Source of the DNA: Megamerina dolium
Taxonomy: Eukaryota > Arthropoda > Insecta > Diptera > Megamerinidae
Assembly (NCBI GenBank): GCA_963854835.1
Contig: OY978525.1
Coordinates: 22,963,253-23,027,252, forward strand
Direction: 5' to 3'
DNA length: 64,000 nt
The notes beneath the pieces were generated by a model. That model searched no databases. It saw only the letters and a program-made list of their open reading frames with translations, and was not told the origin of the DNA. The translations under genes and the position numbers were made by a program. Below, one piece after another: positions 50,016-62,640 of this stretch; positions within the stretch are counted from its first letter, which is position 1; each line of letters begins with the position of its first letter.

Positions 50016-53000
50016 CTACACTGCTATATTTGTATTTGAGGTTATGGTGTTGCTGTTAGCATTGGTGGTCGTGGTGGTGGTAGTGCTGGGGTTTATACTG
50101 GCAGAACTACTACTCTTCGATTTGACACCGCCAGCGCTTGATACCGGCTCATTGATTGTACCATCATCATTGTTGGTACTTGTCGTCGTTGTTGGTTGTT
50201 GGCTGGTAATTGGCGGTGAAGCCGATTGGGTACTGCTACTAACGACTGGCGGTGATATGGTACCACTTGTTGTCGACGTAACACCACCACTGCCACCACC
50301 ACCACCATTACCACCACCACCACCAGTTGTTGAAGTTGCATCTTGTAGTGGAGATGATGACGAACGATCACCAATCGTTACTGCCGATGATGATGATGAT
50401 GCGCTCAATTTCGACGTCGTCGTATCATTCTTTTGTTTTTGTTGTTGCTGTTCTTTACCGACCGCCGTCATCACCGCTGACGTTGTCGTTTGTGAAGCGC
50501 ACATTTCTGTGCTCGCTTGTGGTGATGCTGGTGATGGCGGCGGTGGTAGTGATGATGATGGTGGCGCTGCTGGTGGTAATGATGGTAACGACGATGGTGT
50601 AGAAGTCACCACATTCGCACCATTACTACTCACCGCAGGTTTAGAATTTATTGATTCAATTGTGGGAGGAGATTGTGTTGAGGGTGTGCTGATTTTGCTG
50701 GGAGAATTGTTGTGTTTCTTGGAAGAATTACCTGAGCCCGAGACGGCAGTTGCTCCGCCGCCTCCGCCACCACTACCACTACTAGCTGTTGTTTGCGCTG
50801 ATGGTGGTGACTGCTGAGTTGGTATCGTTGTTGAATTTGGCACACTGGGAGGACTAGCACGACGTGCCTCAGTCACAGATGATGGTGAAGACTCTGTGGA
50901 TGCAGCAATTTTCCCACCCGTTGCTGTATCGGCTGATGCTGCTGTCACCTTATCCATCGCCGGTGAACTTTTCAGTAGCGATGATGACTCTGATGACGAT
51001 GACTCTTTACCACCCAAGGGATCTTTGGTTGTTTTTTCAGCAATGGCCGCAATTGATGATTCAATGCCATTGACTTCATGTGGTGTGGAGCGTGGATTTA
51101 TTATACCAATGCCATTACCACCACCTCCGCCTCCACTGCTCGTAGTTGACGGGGCCATATTGCTTGAATTTGAATTCGAACTGGTTAAATCGAGTGTGGT
51201 CGGTTCATGTGTGGATGGTGCCATTGTCGGTGTTGCTGTTACTGTTATGGCATTCGATGATTTTTCATGCAGCGATGGATGTGACACTGGTACGGTTCCC
51301 ATATGATGACGCATTGTATGATGATGAGGGCTACTGCTGGTCATGCGACTATCTGCTGCTTGAATATGAGCTGCCATTGGTGATGGTGGTGGTGGCCCAT
51401 TATTCGATGTTGGCATCTTCATGTTACCATTGTTACTTGTGGGTGATGATGAATGACTGTGATTGACGTCACCAGCACTATTTGAAGTCAGAGACAACGG
51501 TCCACCGGCCATTGATAACACTTGTTGCTGCTGGTGTTGTTGTTGTTGTTGCTGCTGTTGTTGTGAATGAGTTCTCGAGTTGGCTGCCGAAAATGCACCC
51601 CCACCACCACTAGCAGCAACAGCCGCAGCTGCAGCCTGCAAATTTGCCAAATGTGCAGAGGGATGATGTGAGAAATACAATGGATTATGCATCGATGGAA
51701 TGTGCGGCGATGGTGTCGAGTTCGTAAGTACTACATTGTTGCTGTTAGTTTGCATAGAAGGCGCCGATGAAGTGATACTATTCGCTTCCGACATTTTTAA
51801 CGCTGTGGCGGCCGCCGTCGAATGATTGATAGCGGCAGCAGAGACTGCAACGCCTGACGCCGAGTGCGGCGACATCTGGTGGGCAGCCGCCAACGAGGAC
51901 GGGTGATGCGGCGACATATGGGGATGTGCTAAATTAAGGCTATGATGGGTTAGACCGAGGGCTGCCGCTGAGAAACCACTATGCGCAAGACTAGCAGCGG
52001 CGGAGGGATGCGTCAGTCCGAGTGCTGCTGCCTGTTGCAAATGATGCGGAAGCGTGGACGGTGGACCATGCGACAACGGTGGTACGCCTGTCAATCCGGA
52101 TAGACCCAAATTTAGACCCATCGCTGCGTGGGGGCTCTGACGTTGATTGGCCGCATGGAACGGTGAAAGTGAGGACAATGACATAGCACCGGGCGGTCCA
52201 CGCAAACCGAGATTAAGATGCGGTATCATGGAGCCAAGTAAATTCCGATTCAATGGCGAGTACAGCTGATTGGAGTAATGATGCGAGGCCGAAATCAATT
52301 GTTGGCGTTCACGTTCACGCGCCTCACGCTCTTTTTCACGCATCTCGCGTGCCTCTTTCTCTTTTTGCTCCTTTTCACGCTGCTCCTTCTCACGTTGTTC
52401 CCTTTCACGTTGTTCCTTTTCGCGTTGTTCTCTCTCGCGCTCTCGCTCTCGCTGCTCCCGTAGTTCTCGCTCCTTTTCACGTTCACGTTGAAGTGCACGC
52501 TCGCGTTCCTCTTCTCGAGCGATACGCGCACGATGTTCCTCCTCCAATTTCATACGCTCGTGCAGAGCCGGACCCAAACCGAGTGCTGCACCTGGTATCA
52601 TTGAGTACAGATGTGTTGCATACGGCGATGCCATCGGTGGATATAAAGCGTGTGGATGCGAATGATGCGCGCCAGCAGCACGCAACATTTGGTATCGTTG
52701 ATCCAAATACAACTGTTCGGAATAGGGCAAAGTGGCAGGATTCAAGAATGCGCCTGAAAATTGAAAATCGATATTATTGCAATACGAAATATTTAATTAA
52801 ATGCTATTATATATTACCTGGTGCCATTCCCGGCAAACCAGCAAATGGTGAATATGCATCCAATGCGAAAGCACCAGCCGGATGTATGAGACGCTCATCG
52901 GATCGGTACGGTTGGAAGCCACTACGTGCCAACAGCTCTGGCTGCATTGCGATGGCAGCTTGTTGCTGTTGCTGTTGCTGTTGTTGCTGCTGTTGTTGCT

Positions 53001-53828
53001 GTTGTTGCTGTTGTTGTTGCGCTATTGCTGATGGACCCATTCGCATCAACTTCTCTGCCACCGAATGGGGTTGAGGTGAACTAACAACACGTTTCTTTCC
53101 GATGCTCGATGATTGCGACGTTGTCGTTGTGTTACGCTCATCATTGCCACCATGATCATTTGGGATCGCACAACGTGTTGATGAATTCGTAAGTGTGATC
53201 ATAGCACCACCATGACCTGCATTTGATATCGATGGCTGATGATTTGGCAATGGCGGTGGTGGCGGTTGCTGTTGTTGTGGTTGTTGAGATGGCACAGAAT
53301 GTTGTTCGTTGCGTTCACGTTCACGCTGTGTTACCGCAACACCACCACCACCACCTCCGCCATCATCATCCTCTTTGCTGTCAGCCTGTTTGGCTAAATT
53401 GCGCAATGCAGCGGCAAATGGACCGCGAGCCGTATGGGGGCCACCAGCTCCAATGGAATTTAGACCTCCACTATTTACCGGTGCGACACCAACTAATTGT
53501 TGTTGTGCCTGTGCAGCGGCAGCCGCTGCAGCAACAGCATGTTGATGTGCCTGATGATGTTGGTGCTGCTGTTGTTGTTGTTGTTGCTGTTGGTGCTGTT
53601 GTGTTAGGGCGGAAGGCGATTGGGCACCAACAATATGATTTGTAGGCAAAGTATGACCGAAGAGCGCCGAAGTTGGTGGCGGTTGTCCAATGATACCAGC
53701 TGTCACTGCGTTTGCACCATTATTCCCGCTAATCGTTGTAGCCGATGGCGATTGCATCTGATGTGGTGAGGGAATAAGTGGGGCCGGACTGTTGGTAGGT
53801 CGCTGTTTTTGTCCAGATTTTGGTGGCA
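50016..53828 (-). CDS. Large low-complexity nuclear regulator, two 3' exons (5' exons not in view)
   Basis: Exon 53828-52818 and exon 52753-50016 are joined by a 64-bp intron with GT..AG borders; the split codon is G|GC. The visible part is about 1250 residues. The first exon starts in mid-frame after an acceptor (PPKSGQKQRPTNSPAPL). It has a polyQ/H tract, polyA, a D/G-rich patch, a QR-rich stretch, IGKKRVVSSPQPHSVAEKL and a run of over 20 glutamines, and ends GFQPYRSDERLIHPAG...SPFAGLPGMAP. The second starts AFLNPATLPYSEQLYLDQRY, has HALYPPMASPYATHLYSM, then an R/E/Q-rich charged helix of about 95 residues (52560-52280), LGLRGPP and HPHMSPHH motifs, then a Ser/Thr/Gly/Pro-rich tail. No catalytic domain is seen. 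Composition and layout suggest a transcriptional co-regulator such as scribbler/brakeless, atrophin or AUTS2-type proteins; I cannot decide. The stop is TAG at 50016-50018, or the gene splices on to 48640. Confidence 0.8.
52958..53025 (-). repeat. CAG/CAA trinucleotide tract coding for polyglutamine
   Basis: An uninterrupted run of CAA and CAG codons (over 20 glutamines) lies in the first visible exon of the minus-strand gene. Mixed CAA/CAG usage makes it more stable than a pure CAG run. Shorter polyQ tracts lie at 53570-53610 and 51530-51565. Confidence 0.95.
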
Positions 53829-55599
53829 CTGTAATGAATTAAATTGAAGACAATTTTTCAGTTAATTACAAATGTTATATTTAAAATATAAAATTTGGAA
53901 AGCCTAAATTCGATAATAAGCTTATATATTCTACACCTGACAGATAGATAGATAGACAGCGTCGTTCGAAAAAATGACTTGTTGTAGAGGTAGGTATGGC
54001 TATCGTCCGAACGCACGCTAATAAAAACGAATCGAGCTGTAGCGAGCTGTAGGCAAGGTGTTCATTCGACCAAGCACTTTCGATGTGTTGTTTTAATTAG
54101 TAAATAATATTGTACGCATCTTGTTTCAACTGGATCATTTGATATTTTCGCATGAAATGTGTGAAAAAACTTATATACTTTTGTATGGAAGGTAGGTGTA
54201 ATTTTCATCCGATTATAACTATTTTGAAATATATCTATTCTGTGATTAGACTAACTTTATATACTAAGTTTCAATTTGATAGCGTAATATTTTCGGTTAT
54301 GAATTTTGAATATATATATATATTAACAACATATTTTTGTATGAGAGGTAGGCGTGGTGTACAGAAGATTTTTCACATTTACAAACTCATCCACTCGTTG
54401 ATGAAAATATTCCCATGTACCGCTTTTGGGCTCAATCTCTCGATAATTACAGGAGTTTTCGTGCGAACTAATGAATAGACAGACAGACGGTAATAAATAA
54501 GAAGCTCACTCAAGGTTGCTCAGAGGCTCTAGTAACAGCTATTATTGAATTATCGACAGTTGGGCATTATTATTGTAGAAATATAAAATTTTGTTTTTCA
54601 TTCTGAATTGGTCAGATGCGTGAGTTAGTCTGCTAAAATTATATATTTCAAGTTTTCTAGGAGCGTATAAAATGACCTATAGTCAATAGAATTCGCCATT
54701 AAAATTTATAACTTGCTCAACAAATTTTAATAATATAAAATTGTTATCTATATGATATACTCGAGTACAAACGAGTAGCTCCCATGAATTTCTTTGAACA
54801 AATTATAAAGTTTCAACCACTTCAGCAATGAGAATAAAACTAATAAACCACGTAAACCTATTATTACTGCCCACTATTCAATATTGTCATATTCACTTAG
54901 AAAATAGAGGAAGAAATTATATGATACACACCCTTTAGTAGTAGTAGGTCGTTTGTAACTCACATCAGAAATGCATTGCATATATTACATGATATCAACT
55001 GCCTTTGAAAAGCCTAAAGTTGACCATTTTTCCTTTGGCTGTTATGCTTGGTTTGTTGACTACTTGACACAACTAATATGTAATATGTAATTACATGTAA
55101 TGTAGGATAGAATGAGACATATGTTTTGTGACACATATTCTCTTTGAATATTTAATATACGCTCATACATGCATCTTTGTTCTTGTAATTCAATGCTTAA
55201 AATGCCATTATATATATGTGTGAAAAAGTGACATTAAACCAAACCTTACATAACGATTAATTCCACCATTATAATAACAATGTATCGTATTATTGAGGGT
55301 TGATTGCTGGTTAATTGTTGTGGTAAAGAAAATATTCACTTGAAAAAAAAAAAACAATAATTTGTTAAATTATACCAGATTCTTGCTTAATATAATTTCT
55401 GTAAAGTGTATTTAAGTAGCATTAATAAAAAGCATTCGAGAATTTAGTTATGCATGTATTTACTCAACAAAAGTTATTTGTGTTATTAAATTTTTAATTA
55501 TAAGATCAATCGACTTTAAATGTCACACACGTGTATTTTGAAACATATTTTCAAAATATTTCCAAATATTTATAGTAAATTAAAGAGATTACTCTTTTC
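53829..55599. other. Intron or upstream DNA of the minus-strand gene, with a dispersed repeat
   Basis: 54140-54500 holds a copy of a second dispersed repeat: 'tgtatggaaggtaggtg' (54182) and 'tgtatgagaggtaggcgtgg' (54338), then 'tcatccactcgttgatgaaaat' and 'cgtgcgaac...agacagacagacgg' at 54460-54491. A related copy lies at 58960-59415. 'gatagatagatagacag' at 53943 is a short GATA repeat. No exon was recognised. Confidence 0.5.
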
Positions 55600-55934
55600 G
55601 GTTAGTTTAGGTTATTATGGCTGCACTCGAAGAAGACACACTTAGTCCAGAAAGACCCTTTGTGATAAACTGTTACGCGTGTCAAATTTTGGACAGTATT
55701 AGAAGGGACCTACTAATATTAACCGATTCCGAATGGCAGGACCCTTATGACATAACTTTTTTTGAGCTTTATTACAGAGCTTTTTAAGAAGCTTTTCATG
55801 GCAATATGTTACTGCCGGATGAATTGTCAATTGCTTGCCGACAGGTGGGCATCACCGTTCGTAACAATGGGGTATTGAACCCACGACTTACGGATCAGAA
55901 CGGCAATGTACTAACCATTGAGCTATGGCACCCA
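55600..55934 (-). mobile_element. tRNA-derived SINE, second near-complete copy
   Basis: The minus-strand head at 55934 reads TGGGTGCCATAGCTCAATGG, the A-box form of the copy at 14630. The B box is slightly altered (GGTTCAATACC, 55882-55892). The body shares 'ctgtcggcaagc', 'cagtattagaagggacct' and 'ttatgacataacttttt' with the other copy. The 3' end differs: a 'ggttagtttaggttattatgg' segment (55600-55625) replaces the 'gtgccacata' tail, so tails are exchanged within this family. Confidence 0.8.
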
Positions 55935-58900
55935 ATAAATTAAACATTTGATTGAATGATTTTGATATGGAAAAAAAATATCTCCTTAATTATTAGGAAT
56001 TACAATTGCAATAAAACAGAGTCAATTTGTCTTCATATATTTTGCATTTAGTGACCAACGTTACTTATATGTAACGCTGATGTGTCTTTCTGTTTTGATC
56101 CAAAAACAAAAAAAATTGAATCGTTGTGAACGGTTTTATCGTGTCGCAGTTCAAAGTTCGATTTTTTTGGATCTTATTTATTTTTCGTCTGGTTATTGGG
56201 CTAGTGACATATATGTAACAGTCTACAGCCTACATCTCTCGGCCTCCAATCGATTTTTGGGCCAAACATAGGCCCTACACAAAATTTCAGAACAATCGGA
56301 CAACTTTTAGACATCTGTCATTAGTGGGTTAAAGTGTGAAGATAGGTATTATGCAATATAAGTTAAGAAAATACGTTTACGAGAAACATTTATTGGTGGT
56401 CATATACTTCATTGCTCTAGAGACGATTTCGGAACAACTGTGACATTATTTGTTGATTTTCAGGTAATTTTCGGTTAATATTGTATGAGAGCCCCTATAA
56501 GGGTATAGATAAGGAGTAAGTATTGTCGAGGGAATTGTTGGAGAAAAATATTGGTAAAGCTCGGTCATATGTTTACCGCTCTGTGTGCATCCTGAAAACG
56601 ATGACAGCTACTATTATAAAAACGTTAATTTTGTAGGGTTAGCCTTTCCAGGAGGTAAAATATATAATCGTTTTAGATATCTATGGTATCGAAAGTTATT
56701 CTCTAAGTCAGGAAGAATCTTTTCAAGTAATAATTCAAATTTTTTGACCGCATAAAGTCTCTAAAAGACTACCAAAAAAATAATGGAACATTTAATAACA
56801 GCAATAAATAAATGTCATAATAATATGTCAAAGTAAAATACAAACAGAATCAATGCAACATATATTGGGCAACTGCTATTATGTTAGAAGACTCCTCCTT
56901 GGACCGTAGAATCTAAGATGAGGATATTCTAGCACAATTATTGTTTGTTACTTTAAAAAAATGCATTGTTTTGCTGGATGTACAACAGTTCTAGGTCACA
57001 CACCTATCAGCATTGCTTAGCTTAGGTTATACTGGCGGACCTGCAAAAGCGGGTATCCCATATACCCTTATGGGTCCCTAGTCATACTAAAACGACTAGA
57101 ACTTGTTACAAAATATATATACCTTTGAAAATTTAGTTTTTCATAGCTAACTTTAGTAGCGATATGTTGCTCAAATGTGCTGCTTCAACTAGATCGTTGA
57201 GCAATGAGGTCTCTAAACAGTACAAGTGGTTTATCTAGAGTGCTGGTCAGCTGTAGAGCAGATGTTTAAGGTTTTACTTACAGCTTATTACATGCATCTC
57301 CTGTATTCGTCATCTTCAATGAGAGCCGGTTTGATGCTGCTGTAAGTCAATGGGATATGCCTTATGTGGAGCAGAAAATTGAAAGTGTTGCGCTTCAATT
57401 CTAAGTCTTTTCGCCGACTATTATATACTTAACTGTGAAATAATGTTGCCTGATTCCGATGACAAATGGAGTAGTCTCTATATGGCCTTCTTTCAAGTTG
57501 GTCTTCCGATCAAGAATACAACATTTAGATTTCAATACTTTAAACCGTTCGTAAAATCCAATTTGTAAGCTTAAACGTTGAAGCTTTGTAAATATAACAC
57601 TTTGATCAATAAGCAATAAATCAACAATACAAACAACATGCTTATCATTACATCACTAGTCGAGCATTCCCATATACATAAATATACTATTCTTTAAACT
57701 TCCTTCAATTTGCTCTTTGCACCGAAACAAAGTGAAATATGCCCTATAACCATTGTTATTCTCATAAAAATAATAAAAACAAACACACAAAACTACATAT
57801 AGTTGCACTTTACTGCATCAATAAAAGTATAGTAGTATATATGTATGTAGAAAGTAGCAAATAACATACCTTATAAGTTTCGAGTATGTGATTGTGCTTA
57901 TTTTTAAAACGCCCAAAGGTATACCTCAGTTTTTTGTTTGTTGTTTGTTTATTGCATTCCCTTTCACACTGTATGTAAGGGTAGGGGTATACATGCATTA
58001 TTGTATTGAATATACTATATAGTATTTAGAAGTTGTATCAACTAGAAAAATGGATTAAAAGTTGTCCGATTGTCATCATCATTCCAAACACTACTACTTA
58101 ATATTATATGTGTAGATATATTGTATAAATGGGCATTTTCTGAGTTACGGACATGACAATCGCATGCATTAAATATGAAGAAAAACCAGAGACAAATGAA
58201 AGGATGTAATATAACTTTCACTAGAGGATGTAGCAATACAGGACAGCTGTGGATGAGCTTCGTCAATTGGAAATGGAACCTCCCCGAAAAGTCAAAGGGA
58301 CAATATAATTTTTTTTAATGACTCCACTCATCAGCTTTAATATTATATGCTAAAACAAGAATTTGGACATCCTTATTCAAAAAAAATTTAAATTTCAGTT
58401 TCAGTTATGTTTTTCCGGGACATCCCCATATGAATGTAACCAATAGAATAAATATACATATGTACTTATATTATAAGACACTCTTACATATGTATATCTG
58501 AGCTTATAACTATGTGTCACCATGTAAATACATATATATACATGTATGAGTAAATACACAGCTCGTAAAGTTACCATTATGCTTATCATATACAATATAA
58601 AGTAGTAGAAGAATAAATATGAACTGAGTGTAACACATTTCACAACAAATAGTTATACTATCCTCATCCCAGCAATCCAAACGAAAGTCAATTGCTCTTT
58701 ATACTTTAGTTAGTTCTGAGTAAGTTTCGATAGCAAATTAATCTTTATCTATTAAATAATTATGTAGTTACAAAAGAATTGGTTCTTAAACTATTTCAAA
58801 GTAATGCAAAAAAGAGTCAGTTTGAAACCTTTTTTTTTTCTGTATTTATTGAACAATTTTATCTAAAGATAGGAAGTCGCAAATTTCCCAAATTGTTCTA

Positions 58901-58959
58901 GACCCTATTCAAACAAAACATATTTCTCGACCACCAGAAAGTTTTTACATCTGAATTCT
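55935..58959. other. Non-coding DNA with an unclassified repeat
   Basis: 57015-57360 looks like another interspersed repeat, starting 'gcttaggttatactggcgg' and containing 'gggtccctagtcatactaaaac' and 'caatgagagccgg'. Its start resembles the alternative SINE tail at 55600. The rest is AT-rich with no gene seen. Confidence 0.4.
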
Positions 58960-59415
58960 GATAGATTTTTACCTTTGGGCCATAGGTCCCGGTCCCATCC
59001 AATTTCATCAATTTTCAAACTTATCCATTCATTAGCAAATACAATCATACGTACCAAATTTCAGCTTGATACTTTATATTTTGGTGCACAAAGCGTGAAA
59101 ATCTATAAATGGAAGCACAAATTTGTAGGGGACGTAGACGTTGATTTCATTCGATTCACCCCATTTTCGAATATCTCCATTAATCAATAAATAAAATCAT
59201 ATTTACTGAGTGAAGTGTGAAAGTGTTAAAACACATGTTCAACAACAAGCTTTTTTTTTGTATGGAAGGTAGGCGTGGCGTTTTTGACAATTTTGACAAT
59301 TCACGAGCTCATCCGTTCGTTGATAAAAATAATATTAGGTACCAGTATTTAGCACGGTCGCTTTATAACTAAAGCTTTTATCGTGCGAACAGCTGAGTAA
59401 AAAGACAAATATGAC
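58960..59415. mobile_element. Dispersed repeat related to 54140-54500
   Basis: Shares 'tgtatggaaggtaggcgtgg' (59260), 'catccgttcgttgataaaaat' (59310) and 'ttatcgtgcgaacagctgagta' (59379) with the 54-kb copy, and the last word with the 7230-8350 repeat (ttatcgtgcgaaccagcc). It ends at a (TA)n run, which may be where tails grew. Confidence 0.6.

Positions 59416-59480
<65 letters not shown>
59416..59480. repeat. (TA)n microsatellite, about 64 bp
   Basis: Pure alternating TA directly after the dispersed repeat. Confidence 0.97.
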
Positions 59481-59482
<2 letters not shown>

Positions 59483-60521
59483 TTTTCCATATCTGTCATC
59501 TCTGGTTATAGGTTATAAGTCTCTGGCTTATATGACACAATCTGTACAAATTTTATAGATAAATTAGACAATGTCGTACAATGAAATGGAATTTAATTCA
59601 ACTGGAAATATTGAATTAAATTGATAGTATAAACGAATTTATAATTAATATAATACGTTTTTAATATGTCAACTATTAAAGTATGCTTTTTCCTTTATCG
59701 CTCTACTTTTGCTGAAAAATTATTTATTATTATACAATACTTCCTGTCACTTCCTTTGATCCCTTTGAAGTTTCAGCCCCACCCAAGGGAATATATCAAA
59801 ACTACAGCACTGAACTTATACATATACATATGTACATAAATCTTTCAACAGTATATGAGAGTATATACACATACTTATAAGCATCTGTATATATGCAGTG
59901 CAATATAAGTACATTATTATAACAAGTTAAGTTTCTTATTTATCCTTTGAGTGAGAGTGCAACTGAAGTACATGTGAATACTTGTAGTGTGCATGCATGC
60001 AAGCAGGAACTTTTTAAAATGTCACATACAGTACTTGTACTTACTTACATACTCATATAGGGGTAGTAAGTAATAATATAAAGAGACTTGTTTTCTCCCT
60101 CTATTTTGCAGCCCCATAAAAAATGATATAAAACTTCCATGGACTATAGAGTAATAAAAGCAGAAACAACACTACGTATCGTAGTGTCGGAAGCTTTAAA
60201 TGAAATACTAGTAGGTACATATCGTACTTGCAACAATATGCATGAAAACTTCAAAATAAGAGAGAAGAGATGAAGCAAATCAATTTCTAGATATTTCAAT
60301 CTAAATATTATATATACATTATAAAAGAAAATTTTCTGATATTAGATGGAAATCTATATTTGGTACATCATTCAATCAAGAAATATAAAAAGGCAAAATA
60401 CTATATTAAAGGAAAATAATACATTGAATATTCTATCTCTTTGAATGTTTGATAGTTTAGTTTCCTTCAGAACCAATATTTTGGCATACATTTTACTTGA
60501 GCATTCCTGCTTTCAAGCATA
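59481..60521. other. AT-rich non-coding DNA
   Basis: No gene or repeat unit recognised apart from 'catatacatatgtacat' words near 59820. Confidence 0.5.
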
Positions 60522-61320
60522 CAAGGCGGTCGCAGAACTACCCGACCTGACATATAGATGGCAGCAGTAGTTTGAAAAAAATTACTTTGATGAAAAGTGG
60601 CAACCTTATAAAACATATGTCTTAAGTTTCAAAGCGCCACGTTGTTTAGTATTTTTTTTTTTTGAGCCATCGAAAGTTAACGACCTCAGTGAATTTGTAA
60701 TTTCGAATGGAAAAAATTGGTCATTGTTATGTAATTCAATACTTTCATTTGAAAGGTCTCAGTCCAACGAATATTAAAGCTGAAGTAGATTCTACTCTGG
60801 GGGAGTCTGCTCCTTGGTTTACGACCATAAAATATTGGGTGGCAGAATTTAAACTAGGTCGTACGAGCTGCCAAGGCGAACACCGTATTGGTCGACCAAT
60901 GGAGGTGGCCACGCCAGAAACGGTTAAGAAAAATGAAGGTGCGTGAGCTAGGTGAAATTACATCGTATATTGACAGAAATTTTGGAGATGAAAAAGCTGT
61001 GTGCAAGATGGGTGCCGCGTTTGCTCACAATAGACCAAAACCAACGTCGCGAAGATGTTTCCATAGAGTGTTCGGCGATTTTTCACAGTAAAAAAGACGA
61101 GTTTTTGCGTCGATTCGTAGCCAAGGATGAGACATGGGTCCACCACTTCACACCTGAGACAAAGGAGCAGTCAAAAGAGTGGACTGAAAGGGGAGAATCG
61201 TGTCCAAAGAAGACGAAGACAGTTCCATATGTTTTTTGCGATGCAAATGGGATAATTTTTATTGATTATCTTTAAAAATGAAAAACAATCAACGTTTAAG
61301 TGATGAAATTAAAGAAAAAA
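60522..61320 (+). mobile_element. Mellifera-type mariner, 5' half only
   Basis: The left end caaggcggtcgcagaactac at 60522 follows TA and matches the terminal repeat of the copy at 26241-27353. The transposase start ATG at 60707 gives MEKIGHCYVIQYFHLKGLSP, then the helix-turn-helix region and GRTSCQGEHRIGRP. Frames shift near 60930. The piece from 60952 (KLCARWVPRLLT, EFLRRFVAKDETWVHHFTPE) carries the first catalytic aspartate (DETW). It reads on to IIFIDYL at 61275 and breaks off near 61320. The second half with the other two aspartates and the right terminal repeat are missing. Confidence 0.88.
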
Positions 61321-61959
61321 GGCAGCATCATCGATATACAAATTCCTTGTCAAACTTAAAAAAAGAGTATGTAAAATTTAGCAAAAATTTGGTCCGATGC
61401 TAGTTTGCTGAGATTGTTTAACTTTGACTATTGGTAGTTGCCAAAAAAAAAAGAACTAAATATCGAATTTTTGGAATTTCACAACAAATTTTTAATAATA
61501 TATATGCAATTCAAAATATTCTTTTTTTTTCAAAGACAAAGACAACATTTTTTTTTCTACTGTGCCTATTTACCATTTCATTTTCGGTCATTTTTGCGAA
61601 AGTAAAAATTTTCATTGAAAAAACTTCTAAAAAAGCTTTCTGTCAAAGCTCAAAAAAACTCAGGACAGATCGGTTTGTTGTTAATAGGCTCCGCAAGGTT
61701 TACGGACATGCGGACAATGACGTGGGGCATATTGGAACGGTGATTGTGAGTTTGAACCCCGATTCGGTCAATTAAAATATCTTTTTATCATAAAGAAAAA
61801 AAAATGTTTGTACAATGCTCACCAATCGTTAATTCTTACGAAAATAAGAATTCTCTATGGAAAATCTCCATGACAAAGATCTGAAAAAGTAATATTGTGT
61901 ATTTCGAAAATATGCGGTCTCTTATGATCGGTTACTAGTTCCATACTTTATGGGGACGT
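61321..61959. other. Non-coding DNA
   Basis: A stretch at 61740-61770 ('gattgtgagtttgaaccccgattcgg') resembles a B box but has no partner A box at tRNA distance. No gene seen. Confidence 0.45.
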
Positions 61960-62640
61960 AAACCTTGGTCGGTTTAGGCTGGTGACTGGAATATGAGCTA
62001 CCTGTTGCCCACAGGTACGGATGGTATTGAAAGTGGGCATGATCGGTTAACTGCCACGTCCACATGGTTTAACCAAAGAGAGACTAATTTCAAACAAAAA
62101 TGTGTGTTTTACCCGGTATAATATTTCATCTAGGACAACGGTATTACGTAATAATATTAATATTGTAGTGCGTAATAATTTTGCACAAAATGGAGAAGCC
62201 ATAATAAGCGTGACTTCTCCATTTTGTAGCAAAGTCACGGAATTTAATAAATTTTTTAACACACAACCATATTTTGGCTTGTATATTAATAAAGTAGAGT
62301 GAAATAATTTCACAAAATATGTGCAAGCCAGGCTCACAATATAATGTAGCTTCCATAGAAAGTTACAAATAATATTTAAAAATTTTCAAACCCAATAACT
62401 TGATTCAACTTCCATTAATGGCAACCATTTTTGGTAAGTCGATTAATGTGGTAGTGGTAATTAGTTCCGTGAGAAATGGGTTCTCATACTGCTATGATCC
62501 GGTAAATAATGTTGCTATATACCGCTTGACCTTAAGCTTGAGAAAGTTATATTGGGAAAATGAATACATTTGTCAGAGGCTTAAAGATTGCTAAAAGACT
62601 AATTGATGTGCCACGCCCACTAGTTTATATATACACAACC
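61960..62640. mobile_element. Dispersed 'gccacgccca' repeat, degenerate copy
   Basis: Words shared with the other reverse-facing copies: 'accatattttggc' (62268; compare 31679 'accatattttagg'), 'atgtgccacgcccact' (62608) and 'gtgggcatgatcggtta' (62033; compare the inverse near 8085). Ends are not clear. It contains a perfect hairpin (see finding). Confidence 0.5.

Noticed and set aside
49963..50817. 284-codon open frame on the plus strand
   Set aside because: It is the mirror of the Ser/Thr/Pro-rich coding exon on the minus strand; repetitive codons there avoid stops on both strands, and the plus reading is runs of V, L and D.
52253..53074. 273-codon open frame on the plus strand
   Set aside because: It lies opposite the R/E-rich and polyglutamine coding sequence, includes a run of cysteines from the reversed CAG tract and even spans the 64-bp intron.
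61740..61770. Possible second tRNA-like promoter
   Set aside because: Only a B-box-like word; no A box at the right distance and no SINE body.
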